From Lysobacteraceae bacterium (lineage in GTDB: Bacteria; Pseudomonadota; Gammaproteobacteria; Xanthomonadales; Xanthomonadaceae): a stretch of 17,306 bases of DNA. Of this stretch, positions 15,871 to 17,306 are shown piece by piece (the first letter of the stretch is position 1; every line of letters begins with the position of its first letter). A program made the position numbers and the translations under genes. The notes under the pieces were generated by a model. It saw only the letters and a list, made by a program, of their open reading frames with translations. It was not told the origin of the DNA and made no database searches. The stretch covers positions 1 to 17,306 of the forward strand of contig DMHI01000091.1 in NCBI GenBank assembly GCA_003449515.1. The letters run 5' to 3'.

Positions 15871-16269
15871 ATGAGCAATGGCAACGGTGTGACCAGCACG
15901 ATCGCGCAGGCGGTCGAGGCGGTCAGCGAGAAGGCCAACGAGGTTGTCGAGCAGGCGAAAGCCAAGGCGGCCCCGATGGTGAAGAGGGCGGTCGGCACCG
16001 CGAGGAAGAAGGTCGCGGCGGCGAAGAAGTCGGTCGATGCCGCGGTGAAAACCGCCAAGTCGAAGCTCGGTGTCAAGCCGGCCGCGAAGAAGGCGGCACC
16101 GGCCAAGAAGGCCGCGAAGCCGGCGGCGAAAAAGGCCGCCAAGGCGACGGTGAAGAAGGCGGCGGCCAAGAAGGTGCCGGCGAAGAAGGCCGCACCGAAA
16201 AAAGCGGCCAAGAAAGCGGCGCCGAAGAAGGCGGCGAAGAAGGCCGCCAAGACCAACGCGCGCCGCTGA
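15871..16269 (+). CDS. Histone H1-like / AlgP-like Lys-Ala-rich DNA-binding protein
   Basis: 132-residue, very basic protein. The N-terminal part (about 1-70) is a predicted helix with Ala, Val, Glu and Lys (VEAVSEKANEVVEQAKAKAA), faintly phasin-like. The C-terminal half (about 68-132) is a low-complexity tail of KKAA/PAKKA units ending NARR, like the C-terminal domains of eukaryotic histone H1, AlgP and PhaF. Such proteins bind and compact DNA without sequence preference. ATG 15871 has GGAG seven bases upstream; an upstream in-frame ATG at 15835 lacks a site. It lies between nrdJa and nrdJb in the same orientation with no clear promoter of its own, so co-transcription is likely. Whether it acts on DNA, granules or RNR expression cannot be told. 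Confidence 0.85.
   Translation: MSNGNGVTSTIAQAVEAVSEKANEVVEQAKAKAAPMVKRAVGTARKKVAAAKKSVDAAVKTAKSKLGVKPAAKKAAPAKKAAKPAAKKAAKATVKKAAAKKVPAKKAAPKKAAKKAAPKKAAKKAAKTNARR
16077..16258 (+). repeat. Lys/Ala codon repeat tract inside the histone-like gene
   Basis: Degenerate repeats of AAG-AAG-GCG-GCC and near variants encode successive KKAA, APAKKA and PKKAA units. The DNA is strongly purine-rich on the plus strand. Such tracts can gain or lose units by slippage, and they create a false Phe/Ala-rich open frame on the minus strand. Confidence 0.8.
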
Positions 16270-16290
16270 TCGCGGCGTGTGCCCCGGAAC

Positions 16291-16309
16291 CCCCGCCGTC
16301 ACGGCGGGG
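16291..16309 (+). terminator. GC-rich hairpin between histone-like gene and nrdJb
   Basis: CCCCGCC pairs perfectly with GGCGGGG around GTCAC, 22 bases after the histone-like gene stop. The stem is as strong as an intrinsic terminator, but no T-run follows, so read-through into nrdJb is expected. It may reduce or process the message. Confidence 0.45.
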
Positions 16310-16315
16310 CCGGCT

Positions 16316-16331
16316 GATTCACCCCTGAATC
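16316..16331 (+). other. Second hairpin before nrdJb
   Basis: GATTCA pairs perfectly with TGAATC around CCCC, six bases after the preceding GC-rich hairpin and about 32 bases before the nrdJb ribosome-binding site. It does not cover that site. Confidence 0.45.
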
Positions 16332-16374
16332 CACGAAACGCACAGCAGCACGCACCACCCGCAGGAGCGCCGGC

Positions 16375-17130
16375 ATGGCCATCAAGATCAGCAAGAAAAT
16401 CAAGTCGTACAGCGTCGCCACGCCGGACGACAAGGCCGCCACGCCGGCTCCCGCCCCGGTCGCTTCGGCCCCCACGCCGCTGCCGATGGCCGAGATCATC
16501 CAGATGCACGAGCGCGTCGAGCGCCCGGAGACGCTGATCGGCGCGACCTACAAGATCAAGTCGCCGCTGTTCGAGCACGCGCTGTACGTGACGATCAACG
16601 ATATCGTGCTGAATCCCGGCACCGAGCACGAGTTGCGCCGACCCTTCGAGCTGTTCATCAACTCGAAGAACATGGAGCACTTCCAGTGGATCGTCGCCAT
16701 CACCCGCATCGTCTCGGCGGTGTTCCGCAAGGGCGGCGACGTGACCTTCCTCGTCGAGGAGATGAAGGCGGTGTTCGATCCGCGTGGCGGCTACTTCAAG
16801 GCTGGCGGCGTCTACATGCCGTCGATCATCGCCGAGATCGGCAGCGTCATCGAGCAGCACCTGAAGTCGATCGGCATGATCATCGACCCGGAAGTGAGCG
16901 ATGCGCAACGCGCCCTGATCGCCGAGAAGCGCGCGGCCTACGAGCGGGGGCTGAAGAAGAATGCCGAGGCCAGCACCGCGCCGGGCGTTGGTGGCGACAT
17001 CGCGATCACCGGCGACGGCACCAGCTTCCCGCCCTCGGCGACGATGTGCAGCAAGTGCAACACCAAGGCCGTCATCATCATGGACGGCTGCCAGACCTGC
17101 CTGAACTGCGGCTACTCGAAGTGCGGGTGA
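16375..17130 (+). CDS. nrdJb: Class II ribonucleotide reductase accessory part NrdJb (TSCPD domain and cysteine tail)
   Basis: 251-residue second half of the split B12-dependent reductase. A basic N-terminus and an Ala/Pro-rich linker (about 15-38) precede a TSCPD-type domain (about 58-170) with YVTIND, FELFINSKN and ITRIVSAVFRKGGD, normally found at the C-terminus of full-length NrdJ. The end carries six cysteines, 225, 228, 239, 242, 245 and 250 (two CxxC pairs plus CGYSKC), resembling a zinc-ribbon-like tail. In class II enzymes this tail re-reduces the active-site disulfide, so NrdJb should be needed for multiple turnovers of NrdJa. ATG 16375 has AGGAG seven bases upstream. Pseudomonas aeruginosa has the same split with adjacent genes; here the two genes are 647 bp apart. 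Convergent with the gene at the right edge. Confidence 0.9.
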   Translation: MAIKISKKIKSYSVATPDDKAATPAPAPVASAPTPLPMAEIIQMHERVERPETLIGATYKIKSPLFEHALYVTINDIVLNPGTEHELRRPFELFINSKNMEHFQWIVAITRIVSAVFRKGGDVTFLVEEMKAVFDPRGGYFKAGGVYMPSIIAEIGSVIEQHLKSIGMIIDPEVSDAQRALIAEKRAAYERGLKKNAEASTAPGVGGDIAITGDGTSFPPSATMCSKCNTKAVIIMDGCQTCLNCGYSKCG

Positions 17131-17225
17131 GCGGAGCGCGGGGGGCGATGAGGCCTGCGGCTTTGGCGGCTGCAGTGGCGTGACAAGCGGCGGCGGATTG
17201 CCCTCGAGCCCGACCGACCGCGCGC

Positions 17226-17306
17226 TCAGGCGTCGGGACCGCCCGCAGGGGCATCGGTCGCCGGGGCCTCCCCCGGCGCGATGATCTCGTAGCCCTTGGC
17301 GCGCAT
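17226..17306 (-). CDS. 3' end of a minus-strand gene running off the window
   Basis: The minus strand from 17306 reads MRAKGYEIIAPGEAPATDAPAGGPDA and a TGA stop at 17226-17228. The Ala/Pro/Gly-rich tail looks like the disordered C-terminus of a longer protein, and the methionine at the edge is probably internal. The product cannot be named. It converges with nrdJb, leaving 95 bp (17131-17225) in which I see no strong terminator. Confidence 0.5.
   Translation of the reverse strand: MRAKGYEIIAPGEAPATDAPAGGPDA

Noticed and set aside
15567..16256. Minus-strand open frame rich in Phe/Ala that looks like a membrane protein
   Set aside because: It is the reverse complement of the Lys/Ala repeats of the histone-like gene and the end of nrdJa; no start signal and no family match.
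1..17306. CRISPR arrays, insertion sequences, tRNA genes or integration sites
   Set aside because: No regularly spaced repeats, transposase or integrase motifs, or tRNA-like sequence were noticed anywhere in the window.

Overview
The window is GC-rich, densely packed chromosomal DNA from a bacterium. Gene content points to a gammaproteobacterium, probably of the Xanthomonadales/Lysobacterales: a Prc/Tsp protease next to a YedA-like EamA transporter, a DegQ/MucD-type protease, and above all a class II ribonucleotide reductase split into NrdJa and NrdJb as known from Pseudomonas aeruginosa. The lineage is inferred from gene families, not from a marker gene. No tRNA, rRNA, CRISPR array, transposase, integrase or plasmid gene is visible.

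Layout. (1) Positions 115-3182, plus strand: prc (tail-specific periplasmic protease), whose stop overlaps the TTG start of an EamA drug/metabolite exporter. (2) Positions 3247-13141, minus strand, in transcription order: degQ (periplasmic serine protease), a YigB-like HAD phosphatase, an M17 leucyl-aminopeptidase-family protein and an HDOD signalling protein, closely spaced. After a 106-bp gap comes an ABC exporter unit (HlyD-type adaptor, ATPase, two different FtsX/MacB-type permeases) with paired hairpins between ATPase and first permease. About 200 bp further on is a small secreted DUF302 protein. (3) Positions 13142-13576: a divergent intergenic region with a sigma70-like promoter, two NrdR-box-like palindromes 31.5 bp apart centre to centre, and a terminator-like hairpin with a T5 tract in the nrdJa leader. 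(4) Positions 13577-17130, plus strand: nrdJa, a Lys/Ala-rich histone H1-like gene, and nrdJb, with stem-loops at both gene boundaries. (5) Both window edges carry short ends of probable neighbouring genes.

Function. Much of the window concerns the cell envelope: two periplasmic proteases, a tripartite-style efflux system, a metabolite exporter and a secreted DUF302 protein. The right end makes deoxyribonucleotides through adenosylcobalamin-dependent reduction. NrdJa carries the radical-site cysteine and the redox pair. NrdJb carries the TSCPD domain and the C-terminal cysteine cluster that in unsplit enzymes re-reduces the active site. The most unusual point is that a gene for a histone-like DNA-binding protein lies between the two halves of one enzyme, in the same orientation, behind a likely NrdR-controlled promoter. 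No wholly new defence or mobile system was seen.
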